NCBI GenBank assembly: GCA_003427395.1
Contig: BFEA01000413.1
Location: forward strand, 28,895-62,303
DNA length: 33,409 bases
Source: Chara braunii
Lineage: Eukaryota > Streptophyta > Charophyceae > Charales > Characeae
Direction: 5' to 3'
Shown: positions 18,532-27,757 of the stretch, piece after piece
Layout: each line of letters opens with the position of its first letter
Position numbering within the stretch: the stretch's first letter is position 1
Notes under the pieces: generated by a model
Database searches by the model: none
The model's input: the letters and a program-made list of their open reading frames with translations, nothing else
What the model was told of the DNA's origin: nothing
Made by a program: the position numbers and the translations under genes

Positions 18532-18840
18532 ACCACAAGTACCTCGCCCAGCTCTTTTCCTCCGACGCGGCCGTTAACGTATCGTGATGGACGGAGGTCG
18601 GCACATTGAACGACCGGTAGGAAGAAAAAAAAAAGAAACAAAAGGAAAAAAATAAATAAAGGAAAAGAACAAAAAATCAGTCGAAGTGCAAATCAAAAAG
18701 GAAAAAGAAAACCAACGGGAAAAAACGGGCGTGGCAGGGAGGTGGGGGGGAAGAAAGAAAGAAAGAAAGAAAAAGAAAAACGGAGAGATAGAGAGAGCCA
18801 CGGCGAGTTTAGTGCGGCACTCCGCGTGGCTCGCAGTGCA

Positions 18841-18846
<6 letters not shown>

Positions 18847-18922
<76 letters not shown>
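18847..18922. repeat. (TC)n microsatellite
   Basis: About 38 pure TC units. Confidence 0.97.
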
Positions 18923-18924
<2 letters not shown>

Positions 18925-18956
18925 GTGCGAGCAGGCCCGGCCCTTCAGCTCTATTT

Positions 18957-18993
18957 GAATGCATCTTGCCAGCTTAGCAAGCAAGATGCATTC
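18957..18993. repeat. 13-bp perfect hairpin between two TC tracts
   Basis: GAATGCATCTTGC (18957-18969) pairs with GCAAGATGCATTC (18981-18993) round an 11-nt loop. The TC tracts on both sides are direct, so this is not a fold-back assembly artefact. Confidence 0.8.
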
Positions 18994-18994
18994 G

Positions 18995-18995
<1 letters not shown>

Positions 18996-19042
<47 letters not shown>

Positions 19043-19112
19043 NNNNNNNNNNNNNNNNNNNNNNNNNNNNNNNNNNNNNNNNNNNNNNNNNNNNNNNNNN
19101 NNNNNNNNNNNN
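18996..19112. repeat. (TC)n microsatellite running into a 70-base N gap
   Basis: TC units to 19042, then N from 19043 to 19112. The gap is a scaffold estimate; true repeat length is unknown. Confidence 0.95.
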
Positions 19113-19218
19113 CCACGCAATCCGAAGATGAAAAGTGCAAAACTGCCATCTTTGTTTTTCAATTTTTTTTTTTTTTTTTTTTTTTTCCCCCCCCCCGAAT
19201 GTGTACCTACCGGTAGCT

Positions 19219-19260
19219 CGAGGCTCGGCAAGGTTCGGGATACCAGTAGGCCGAGCCTCG
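19219..19260. repeat. 11-bp perfect hairpin in the right end of MITE copy 2
   Basis: CGAGGCTCGGC pairs with GCCGAGCCTCG round a 20-nt loop. Confidence 0.75.
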
Positions 19261-19451
19261 GGCCTTAACAACTGCTAGGTACTGGTGGTTTAAATGCGTT
19301 TTAGTCACAATTTCACAAATGTTGCTCCAAACCGAGGAAAATTGTGAATGTATACAACCCTGCTTTAGGGTTGGGTGGGGGATGTGCTGCATTCGAGGGA
19401 TGCCTGGACTGCATTTATCACTAATAACGTGACTGCGCCTTAGTTACTCTG

Positions 19452-19497
19452 CCCCCCCCTCCCCTCCCCCCCCCTTTCCCCCCCCCAAAAAAAAAGG
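19452..19497. repeat. C-rich tract followed by A9
   Basis: Runs of C interrupted by T, then A9. Slippage-prone and poorly assembled sequence is likely. Confidence 0.85.
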
Positions 19498-19562
19498 GAA
19501 CATGTATGTGGGTTGCCAACCTTGCACCAACCGGAAGTATGACGGGAAGTTTGAAGCCCAAC

Positions 19563-19646
19563 AGAATCGAACCGGCAAGCTCCCGTTGCAACGTCAGAGC
19601 TTCTTTTTTTTTTTCCGCGACGCCAGAGCTTTGACCCACTGAGCTG
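19563..19646 (-). mobile_element. tRNA-derived SINE head split by a short T tract
   Basis: Minus-strand A box CAGCTCAGTGG (19636-19646) and a strong B box GGTTCGATTCT (19563-19573). Between them ACGTCAGAGCTT (19591-19602) recurs as ACGCCAGAGCTT (19620-19631), flanking 17 bases that are mostly T. This looks like an inserted A tail with a 12-bp target duplication. Confidence 0.55.
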
Positions 19647-19659
19647 CCATGCTTGTCCT

Positions 19660-20284
19660 GACAAAGCTCACTTTAATTCCATAACCGTTACGCCGCAGGT
19701 CTTTCACTTATTTATTTATTTATGGATTTATTTATTTAAAGTGCAGGGTGTTGTAGAGGCCAAGGACCAGACCCAGAGTGATTGCTGGCAGTGGCAGCAG
19801 ATGGAAACTTGTTCAGATTCAGGTCTTTGCAATTTTTGGCAAAGAAATTGAGGCGACACGTACACCCGGTCTGACATCGAGCCAATCACAGAGATGAGCC
19901 CCACAAAAGCAATGCCCAGATCAGCTTTAGGGTTGGGAGGGGACTCTTGGCTTTCTACTTCTTGGCTCTTGGGCGAATTGCATGTCTTTGAGGGATGGTG
20001 TCTTTTGGCACACATTAAAATCGGAGTGGTTAGATGGCCCCTCCGCAACGATGATACACAATATTATTATTATTATTATTATTAATTGTGTGTGGTGTGG
20101 GGGAGAGTGTTGGCTTTAGGCACTGCTGTTACTCGATGGGGGTGGGGGACGATGAAAAGAGAGGCACACTTATGGGCAAATGCTCAGTCCATGTGTTAGC
20201 CAGGCCCCCAGTGGCCCCCCACCAGCGGCCCCAACCCTGCACCCTAGACGCTAGGGCAAAAAGGGGCAAACATGTCGTTCCCCC
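19660..20284. other. Gene-free stretch with simple repeats
   Basis: (TTTA)n near 19708-19738 and (ATT)n near 20063-20083. A 106-codon minus-strand ORF (19728-20048) has no recognised feature. Confidence 0.5.
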
Positions 20285-20500
20285 TCTCCACCAAGAGAGG
20301 TTACCTCCCTTCACGGAAGAGAGGTAGAAAGCTATGCTTGCAGGGGTCCCCTGTATAGGCTGAGTAGTAGTGGTAGGTAGGTTCTGGAAAGAAAGATATG
20401 TTCCATGATGACATATGGCAGAACGGCGAGGTGAGAGACAAAAATATATGGCTGTCCCCTGATGAGGAGAAGGCAGCAAAAGAGAAATAATAATAATAAT
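20285..20500 (+). mobile_element. R3 SINE-like unit, copy 1
   Basis: Shared with 28893-29149: GAGAGGTAGAAAGCTAT, GGTCCCCTGTAT, TGATGACATATGGCAGAACG, TGGCTGTCCCC and GGAGAAGGCAGC. It ends in an A-rich (AAT) tail that faces the T run at 20511-20537. Confidence 0.7.
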
Positions 20501-20510
20501 AAATTTGCTG

Positions 20511-20537
<27 letters not shown>
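20511..20537. repeat. T27 run
   Basis: Homopolymer between the tail of R3 copy 1 and the second inverted-repeat element; it reads as a poly(A) tail on the minus strand. Confidence 0.9.
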
Positions 20538-20541
<4 letters not shown>

Positions 20542-20565
20542 GGCTTCGAGAGTGGCCTGAAGCCA

Positions 20566-21366
20566 GGAGCAAGATCCCACTAGCCATATATGTGAATTAG
20601 TGTGACGGGTGTGGGATGGGTGTGGGACGGGTGTGTGACGAGTGGGGGACAGGTGGGTGGCAGCATGAAATAGGGAAAATAAATGCAAAAAAAAAAAAAA
20701 AAAAAAACATTTCATGACGAAACAAATGAAGAAAAAACTGCTACAAAAGGAAAGAAAGTGCTCTTCTCACGGATGGTGTCTGCTCCAGGCGGGGGGAGTC
20801 AGATGTCAGGGTATGATTCACTGACCATGGCTGTGGCAGTCAAGACGACTGCATGTGAGCGGGCACACGAACCATATTCATTGACAATACTCTGAGGCTT
20901 CCTTGAAATAGGCCGCAGTGTGCACGCTGTTCAGTTGTTCTGACAGATATTCTCTTTGGCAAAGGAGGGCAAGAGTAACTCCATACGCCATTTGCTGTAG
21001 GTGAGGGGATCGAACCCTCCCAAACACCTCCCAAACCACAATCAATTTCCAGTGATGAACCCATTCGTCTTTGCCTTCGCCGTGAGTGAAACGTGTGCGA
21101 TTTCACGAACCCAAAAACTTGGTTGTGATCTTTCACACAATTTTTATGTTTTTTTATTTTTTTTTAATTTCACACAGGTTTGGGACAGCCCCAGGACCCC
21201 AACAAAACAAAAGAAAAACCTACCAATGGGAGAGCAAAAGAAAACATCCTTTTTCCCGGACTTAACTCACAATAACAGGCTACCAGTGATTTCCTACCAA
21301 ATCCACGATGCCTGGCAGTCACACACACCACTTAATCCACATACATCAGTAGTGCGATCTCCCTCA
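20566..21366. mobile_element. Terminal-inverted-repeat element, copy 2, interrupted
   Basis: The whole of 5411-6021 is recognisable here in reverse orientation: GATCCCACTAGCC and TTAGTGTGACGGGTG at the left, the GGATCGAACCCTCCC block at 21006-21020, and TCCACATAC then GATCTCCCTC at the right. About 280 bases (20687-20965), starting with A20, are extra relative to copy 1. The interior differs enough to make this an old copy. Confidence 0.65.
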
Positions 21367-21421
21367 TGGGTTTCAGAAACAACACACAAAAGATTTGCCA
21401 AGCATTGGGTACTACTTAATG

Positions 21422-21579
21422 ACCTCCATCCACGGCAACAAAATGAAATAAAAGCAAAACTAAACAAATAGTCAGCAGCAGAAACAAAGATGAATTACTA
21501 AGAGAAAGATTTCCATCCATGTCGACAAAATGAAATAAAAGGAAGATTTCCATCCATGGCGACAAAATGAAATAAAAGG
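21422..21579. repeat. 36-bp tandem repeat with an outlying unit
   Basis: TTTCCATCCATG, one base, CGACAAAATGAAATAAAAG occurs twice in tandem (about 21508-21543 and 21544-21579) and once more diverged at 21422-21454. Confidence 0.8.
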
Positions 21580-22264
21580 TTTTTTTCCTTCTTTGCATTT
21601 CAGTTTGCGATTGTCTGCTGTGATCGACTTTGTGATCTGCGAGTCCATTCACAACCATCACACATGACCACCACATTCACGCAAAAGGAGGAAGAAGGAA
21701 GAGGGCACTCCTTTACCGTGGTGCAGTGGCAGAATTAGGAAGATAGAGACAAAAATTTCGAAGTTACGATGGATGGAAGGAAAGGAGAACACACAGTCTT
21801 ACAACAAGTCCAAAGTTGCAAAGGCAGAATTAGGAAGATTGAGACAAAAAGTTCGGAGGGGAAGAAAAAGAAGTCCCCACACCAGTCCTGCGCTCCGCGC
21901 GCCCTCATTACTTTCACCGTCCACTCCTTCACTGTGGTGCAGGCAGTCCATCGCCTCACAGTCGTCATCCCCCTTGGTCCGACCACGTAAGCCAGGTCAT
22001 CCCACGTCCCGCAATCCATTGCGGCCACATGTCAATCCCCCACACTCAGCACTCACCACCAGCTCGTCGGATCGCCCAACTAGAGAGCGAATTAGTAGCG
22101 CTTGCAAGATTTACAGCAATCCGCAACTGCGCAAGATGAGCGTGCCCAAGTTCCTCGTCAGAATTCTGAAAAAAAAGAATTCAGCATCAACCATTATTCC
22201 TGCGCTCGCTAAGGCGTGTCCTAACCACCGACAGCTGCAAGGCTAGGGAGATATCCTGGGCGCC
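21580..22264. other. Stretch without a recognised gene
   Basis: A plus-strand ORF of 157 codons (21773-22246), rich in Ser, Pro and Arg, has no recognised domain. A 30-bp block (GGCAGAATTAGGAAGAT) is repeated at 21730 and 21823. Not called as a gene. Confidence 0.4.
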
Positions 22265-22691
22265 TGGGTCCGGATGTCACGCCCGGATTGGCGGCCGGGT
22301 GACCGGCCAGGCATGACCCCCGGGCATGGACCCGGGAGCAGCCCCAGCGCAAAATAAAAATCAAATCCAACAAAATCTGTAAATGTTGTATAGAGTACAA
22401 ACAACTTTTGGCTGAGGGTCACTCAGAATTCGTCACAGAACTAAAGATAAAAAAGAAAATAACCATATCACACTAAGGCATCCCCCTTTAAACCCCTTTA
22501 GCCCCTTTAATATCATTTACACTCCCCTTTCCCCCCCTTGACAGCCAACACTCAGAAAAAGAAAAGAGCCCGAATTTGGGCTCCTCTCGGAGAGTGCAGA
22601 AAAACCCCACCGCCAATTTTTTTGTTTTGTTTTGTTTTTTTGCCATAACTGGGTCACCTGGACGTCACGCCCGGGTGACCGGCCGGTCATG
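22265..22691. repeat. Pair of GC-rich palindromic repeats 385 bp apart
   Basis: CTGGGTCCGGATGTCACGCC (22265) and CTGGGTCACCTGGACGTCAC (22649) begin two related units, each continuing with GTGACCGGCC and CATGA. The second contains the perfect 14-bp palindrome TGACCGGCCGGTCA at 22676-22689. The AT-rich sequence between them has no ORF. Confidence 0.55.
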
Positions 22692-22739
22692 AAAATCTTC
22701 CTACCTGCAAGGCGCTTTCTTTGTTTTTTGTTTTGTTTT

Positions 22740-22868
22740 TTTGAAAAATACAACCCGAGGGCCTGCTAGTGGTGCTGATAAGAGCAGACACCACTAGCAC
22801 CATCGGGGAGGCTCCATCCATTGGTGGGGAGCAGCACCTGCTCGAAACCGGGTCCAGCGTCCCATTGA
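22740..22868 (-). mobile_element. R1 module, copy 7 (LINE B tail)
   Basis: Minus strand: TGGGACGCTGGACCCGG, CCACCAATGGATGGAGCC, hairpin with a 10-bp perfect stem (GCTAGTGGTG with CACCACTAGC), then an A-rich tail of AAAAC repeats (22722-22750). It lies directly 3' of LINE B in the same orientation, as copy 1 lies 3' of LINE A. Confidence 0.8.
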
Positions 22869-23035
22869 TACACCTTTGCTGAGAAACAGGCTCAACGTCC
22901 TTTAGAAGTACATACGTGAAAACAAGAAAAACCATGATCATGGGACAGTCTGGGAAAGACCCTGTTGCTGGAAACCACGTCCAGCGTCCTGCCCTTTTCC
23001 TGACATGCGGCCAGGCTCAGGAAAACGGAAGGAAC
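22869..23035 (-). mobile_element. LINE B 3' untranslated region with repeated module heads
   Basis: Two extra diverged copies of the R1 head occur on the minus strand, GGACGCTGGACGTGG (about 22992) and GGACGTTGAGCCTG (about 22903), ahead of the complete module. The arrangement parallels LINE A. Confidence 0.5.
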
Positions 23036-25890
23036 CACTGGGGGGCACCAATGGGAACCTCCTTCCATTTACTCGCCTGGCACCAATTGCCGTACTGTCC
23101 TCAAAGAAGTTCTTCAGATTTTCTGGGAGATGATCGACTTTACTGTAGATGGCGCCAGATGTATGATCCATGGGTACTTGGGTACTTGGGCAGTGTCCGG
23201 GGACAGCGAGTCAGGTAGCGTTTCCTCTAGGGACAATGGGGGGGGGGGGGGAAGGGGTCTGCAAATTTCTGGGCTTTACGTAACAGGATGCTATGGTCGA
23301 TCTTTAACCACTCACAAAAATATACAGCTGATAATCCCTCACAATCTCTGCCTGATGTCCCCTTTGCAGTCCCACTTCCCCCTGTCAAAGTTCCCGTTAG
23401 TGTTCCTATTGCCCATCTCCTCTCCCATCCTCTGCCCAACTCGCCCTTGCCACCCAGCCCTCCCTCTTCCCTCCCAATCAGTCCTCGCAGAACTGAGAGA
23501 GAATTCTATTGACATCGCCCCTGGTGTGCACTTGGTTCAATTTTTCCTTAGCCACCTCTCATTGGGATGTAATCTCGTACTGAACTAACAACCATAATTC
23601 CTCTGTGACCTCCCCCATCTTTCACCCTTGCTCCCTCTACTTCCAGGATACACCTTTCTGCCATATAACCCACAGGACAGCGCGTCTACCCAAGCGAAAC
23701 ATGTTCTCTTCGAATGTGTTTCCTTGAATCTGGGGATAATGTCCCTGCAGTACGGCCCTCCAGTCCCATGGTCATAATGAGCCTGGTACCATGTGTCGCC
23801 AAATCCTGTCCCACCACCTCCATAGCAATACCGCCGCGGGGCACTGAAGGAAGATGTGCTCTATCATCTCAGAGTGTGTTTTTCCGCAGTCACACTGGAG
23901 ACATTTGTGGCACCATGGCAGTGCCCGCCCCGGTTGCTCCAATTGTGTGTGCTCTATCAGCCAATCATTGGTTAGTAGACACCGGTGCACAATTTGCCAC
24001 TTTAGGGCATAAATTTTTGCCGGCCTCTTTCCATAATCTCCAAACCACCTTATGGGCTTGAGTAGGCCCCGGTCTATGTTGAGGTGGCGATACCATCAAT
24101 CTTCTACTACATCTCGCAATCTGCATTTAGGTCTGAGCATTTGATATACTGACTTGGTTCATAGGTCAGCTAGTGCTAACATCTTTGCCTTTCCCTCTCT
24201 TCTTAAGTTCATCGTCTTTCCGGGACCAACGCCACTTGTCGGGATCGAAGGGAAGATCCTCAATCGGGACGGTAGGCCCTCCATCCTCTTCCCTCGTCAA
24301 TCACTCTGACACGATATACTTCCTTTTTCTCTTTCCAGATTAAGGGTTGTAGGTTCCCCCGTAATTGACCGTTCTCCTGGATGGGAAAAACTTTGATCAG
24401 CACTTCCGTTTGATCTACTAGGTGTACTCGCCCTACATGATTTTCGCCAGTGAGCCCTACCCAATCTCCTCCTAAGCAGAGGCCCTTCCGAAGGGTGATA
24501 TACCATTGGAGGGGGAAGCTATTACTTGAGTTCTTCCAGTGCAGATTCAGTGAAGTGGCAATACCGCAACCATGTACACATTCTTTCTGCGCTTTTCCAA
24601 TTCCTTGTGTCCATGTCCCATCTCCCACCCTCCAGGCCCCACGTTTCACCCAACCCTTCCATAGAGTGTTCGAACTGCATCTCACACGGCCGAAGGAGTC
24701 CGTAATCAGTCTGTTGCCAAACAGAGGCTATCTGAATATATCCTCCAACCTTTCCAGTGCCGATCGATCTGCAAAGGGGAGGTTCCTGCATGTTCGTAGG
24801 AGGCACAGCCACTGCTCATCCGTGGAGTCCACATTCCAGTATTTCCTTGGTATCTTCCAATACCCATCTTCAAGCCACACCAGAGGATCAGTCTCAGGTG
24901 GGGCCTCTAGCGCCAGGGCTGCAATTTGTGCCAAAGCAAAGGAGACCCAGGGGGAGGTTTATGGGAAAATGAGGTGTTGGAGCCAGCAAAAACCGAGGGC
25001 CTGGAACTGTGTAAGGATCCACAAATCCCAGCTGCCCTCCGGCCTTGGGCTGGATCACCGATTCTCATGCCACCTGACTAATAGCATGGGCGTTGCTACT
25101 ATCGCCTTTCCATAAAAGGCCACCAGCTACCACTTCAGTACCTTTGACCCCCCCGTTGCTCATGGGCCACAATATGGCTTTGTACCAAAGTGTGGCTAGT
25201 ACTACATTATTAATAACAAGGGCCCCCCAAAAAAATTGATGTGTGCTTGTTCCACCTCGCGAGTTTGGCCTGCGCCAGCCCCGCCAGCCCCGCCAGCCAC
25301 CCGTCATTGGTGGCGAGCTTACTCTTTGCTGTAACTAACACCCCCAAGATTGTGAGAGGGTCATCCGGGGAGAGCCAAGTGATTCGCAGGTTTTCGGGGG
25401 GGCTGCGCCCTTGGTGATGTAACCACCAGCCTACAGTCTTTTGACCCCAATTAACAGCCATATCTACATTCCGCAGAACCGGTTCATAAGGTTCTGGATT
25501 TCTTCCATATTCTGTACCTTCGCCTCTACCATAATAACAAGGCCATCCGCAAAGAGGGAACAAATCAGCACTGCCTCCTCTGGGATGTCAGCAATCCTTA
25601 TTGTGTCTCAGGTTAGCAGATAGTGCCTCTATTATGACCAGAAAGAGGTAAGGGCCAATAGGGTCCCCTTGTCTTACCGACCATTGAAGCTCAAACGGAA
25701 GTGCCACCAACCCATTAACCTGCACACAGGTAGTGGCATTGCTATGAAAAATCCTCACCCAGCGTCTGAAAGCGGGTCCGAAATTCATTTTTTCTAAGCA
25801 TTTGTCTGGAAAATCCCAGTCAACATGGTCATAGGCTTTTTCGAAGTTCTTGCAAAACAGAAAAGAAGGGTGAGGGCATTCATGCAATTA
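23036..25890 (-). pseudogene. LINE (non-LTR retrotransposon) copy B, ORF2 remnant with RT and zinc knuckle
   Basis: A minus-strand relic about 2.8 kb long. It begins inside RT: FEKAYDHVDW, WVRIFHSNATTCVQVNGL and SVRQGDPIGPYLF (25887-25590), then after a frameshift LFADG (codons 25556-25542). Further on come GGQLGFVDPYT, VWLEDGYWKIPRKYW, YRVRVIDE and the zinc knuckle WCHKC..EHIFLQCP near 23915-23840. The motif A aspartate is Asn (CKNFEKAYD) and FADD is FADG, so both catalytic sites are lost; there are also stops and frameshifts. The endonuclease domain is missing (5' truncation near 25890). It is the same family as LINE A but a different subfamily. Its 5' end stops about 140 bp from the hammerhead-like array. 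Confidence 0.9.
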
Positions 25891-26039
25891 AGTCCATTGG
25901 GCCGTCCTGCTACCACAAAGTACAGTTACTCAGAAACATGTGCTTATAAAGAGACCATCCCTTGTGCATATCAGGAAAGAGACCACCGCAGCACATATAT
26001 GCATGAGGGAACCCTGCAGACTGTACAGGGTTCAGCCTC

Positions 26040-26057
26040 CTGATGAGTCGGTGAAAC
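26040..26057 (+). ncRNA. Hammerhead-ribozyme-like core, copy A
   Basis: CTGATGAGTCGGTGAAAC holds both invariant boxes, CUGAUGA and GAAA, separated by six bases (a minimal helix II). A 3-bp helix III (ACU with AGU) can be drawn, but helix I is weak. An alternative 8-bp hairpin (CTGATGAG with CTCGTCAG) competes. Activity is not established. Confidence 0.4.
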
Positions 26058-26419
26058 TCCAACTCGTCAGTTTGCCACGGCCCCTCGCATGTTGTCCTGT
26101 TCTCCCTCTCTGCCTACAGTTAAAAGGCAGCTCTGTTTGACAAACAGAGCTTCCCGGTAAGCCGTAGGCAGCAAGGAGAAGAGGTGGCAAACTGTCTACA
26201 GAGTCCCCTGACTGATTACACTGTTAAGTGATAATCCACCTTAACCCCAGTTGTGGTTAAGCATCAACGACTGCCCGACAACTGATACCCTGAGGTGGGC
26301 ACCAACCACTGCCCTCAAGGTATATATATATAGTCAAACAGAGCTGCTTGGTAAACCGTAGGCAGAGAGGGACAAGAGGACAACAAACTATACGGGTTGT
26401 GACAATCTACTTCGTCAGA

Positions 26420-26437
26420 GTTTCGCCGACTCATCAG
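26420..26437 (-). ncRNA. Hammerhead-ribozyme-like core, copy B
   Basis: CTGATGAGTCGGCGAAAC on the minus strand. Helix II could close with a G-C pair; helix III ACU with AGU encloses a 7-nt loop and is followed by A (a GUA cleavage triplet). GGTT upstream can pair with AACC downstream as an outer helix I. More ribozyme-like than copy A. Confidence 0.45.
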
Positions 26438-26446
26438 AAGGTTGAA

Positions 26447-26821
26447 CCTATACATATTTATACATATGGACTTGGCATGCAAAGAATGAAATGGAATTTT
26501 CTGAAGGAGCCAAGTGCAAGTCACTGAAACGACTTTTCATGCAGAAACCATGTGATGATAATCAGAAAGTCCAGAGAGTACAACTGATCTACACAGAGGT
26601 CAGCATTTCACAAACCCTGTCGTTCACACTACTCTGCCTTCCTTTCTTTTTAATAAGCAAAGGGCATACTCTCCCGAGTCTCGTCTGCAATAATGTAGCC
26701 ACGAAATCACGTAGATAAGTCAGCAACTCCACGGTGGCCCATCCACCCTCCTAATCTGTTTTTGAACTCCTTTCAGCACAGGGGGATTAGGTACGTTATT
26801 CTGCGGAAAAATAACTGTACT
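26447..26821. other. Gene-free stretch
   Basis: No supported ORF, no repeat matched elsewhere. Confidence 0.5.
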
Positions 26822-26960
26822 CTACTTCCGTAGACTATGCTCATTGCCTCTTCTTTTCTTCTTTTTTTTTCATTTCATTACAGATTATTATCTTGTGCTA
26901 CTTCCGTAGATTATGCTCATTGCCTCGTCTTATTCTTTTTTTTCATTTCATTACAGATTA
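26822..26960. repeat. 76-bp tandem duplication, T-rich
   Basis: CTACTTCCGTAGA..TATGCTCATTGCCTC with a T-rich tract and TTTCATTTCATTACAGATTA occurs at 26822 and 26898. Each unit ends in a strong 3'-splice-like polypyrimidine/CAG, probably coincidental. Confidence 0.85.
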
Positions 26961-27406
26961 TATTGTGCGCTATTGCTTCTTTTTTTTTTTCTGTTACTCA
27001 TCGTTGCATTACATGTCCCAGTGCCCAAGGCGAAGTACATAAAAAGAACAGCACCCAGAGGCACCAGGGCCTCCGCCGCTAATCCAGCAGCGAAGCCATG
27101 CCTCCGTCTAAGGTCCGTCTAAGGACCAGTATGACAGTCCCATCTCTATACTCGAAATCAGCGATATTGCCTCTTCTCCATTCACGGGAACCACAGAAAA
27201 TTGTCATCACATAACACTACTTTGCGTACCACAACCAACTTCGTGTTCTTTTTTCTGTTAATCAGCCAGATCCGTACGGTCCTGATAACCAAGAGCAAAT
27301 TAAAAAAAATCACTCAACTGAAAATGCCACAAGGCAGGGTCCTAGCAGTGACAAAGCCATACGTACACAAGTAACAAGGCAGTGTAACAACCTTCCTCTC
27401 CACTGT
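26961..27406. other. Gene-free stretch
   Basis: Nothing recognisable apart from short T runs and a local repeat of AAGGTCCGTCTAAGG (27109-27125). Confidence 0.5.
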
Positions 27407-27546
27407 CTGCAGAAAAAGAAAGAAAAAAAGAAATGTTAGAAACATATGACATTCTGCAGAAAGAGAGAAAAAAGAAATGTTAGAAACATATGACATCCTG
27501 CAGAAAAATAAAGAAGGAAAGAAATGAAATGTTAGAAACATCTGAC
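27407..27546. repeat. Three tandem units of about 46 bp
   Basis: Each begins CTGCAGAAA, continues A/G-rich, and ends AAATGTTAGAAACATATGAC or a one-base variant; starts at 27407, 27454 and 27498. TGTTAGAAACA in each is itself partly palindromic. Confidence 0.85.
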
Positions 27547-27669
27547 AGCAGCCTTTCTCGATCTTGTGGCTGTTGCCTGTTCCGATCGGTTCGATATATA
27601 ATCTGTGGTCCACCAACCCACATATAAAACAAACGTGCTGATGTATGTAGTTCAGTGCAAGAAATGTAC

Positions 27670-27720
27670 ATATTATTTTTTTATATTATTATTATAATAA
27701 TAATTATTATTATTATTTAA
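27670..27720. repeat. (ATT)n / (ATA)n palindromic AT tract
   Basis: ATT repeats change to ATA repeats and back, so the tract is self-complementary. Confidence 0.85.
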
Positions 27721-27757
27721 GAACAGGTCCTTGTGGCACTGGCTCCGTTTCCATTAT

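Larger units (their letters stand above)
18528..19293. mobile_element. TTAA-flanked MITE, copy 2, sharing TTAA with copy 1
   Basis: ACCACAAGTACCT at 18532-18544 and AGGTACTGGTGGT at 19277-19289 form imperfect inverted ends between TTAA at 18528-18531 and 19290-19293. Subterminal GACCGGTAGG and CCTACCGGT are also inverted. The interior is mainly TC microsatellite, a hairpin and an N gap, so true length is unknown. Confidence 0.5.
26031..26446. mobile_element. Inverted array of hammerhead-bearing modules (Penelope-like or retrozyme-like)
   Basis: Module A (26031-26141, plus) and module B (26446-26333, minus) are similar over about 111 bp, from TTCARCC through CTGATGAGTCGGYGAAAC and TCTGCCTAC to AGCTCTGTTTGAC. 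A partial third copy (26194-26141, minus) abuts A, giving the near-perfect palindrome GCTCTGTTTG, A, CAAACAGAGC at 26130-26150. The spacer 26205-26306 is also present at both ends of this contig, so the unit is repeated in the genome. No RT or GIY-YIG ORF is present here. Confidence 0.6.

Noticed and set aside
18574-19271. Arg-Glu and Ser-Leu dipeptide ORFs across the TC tracts
   Set aside because: They are translations of the TC/GA microsatellites and of the N gap.
24450-25115. Plus-strand ORF of 221 codons, joint longest in the window
   Set aside because: It is antisense to the LINE B coding remnant, whose conserved blocks read on the other strand; its peptide has no known domain.
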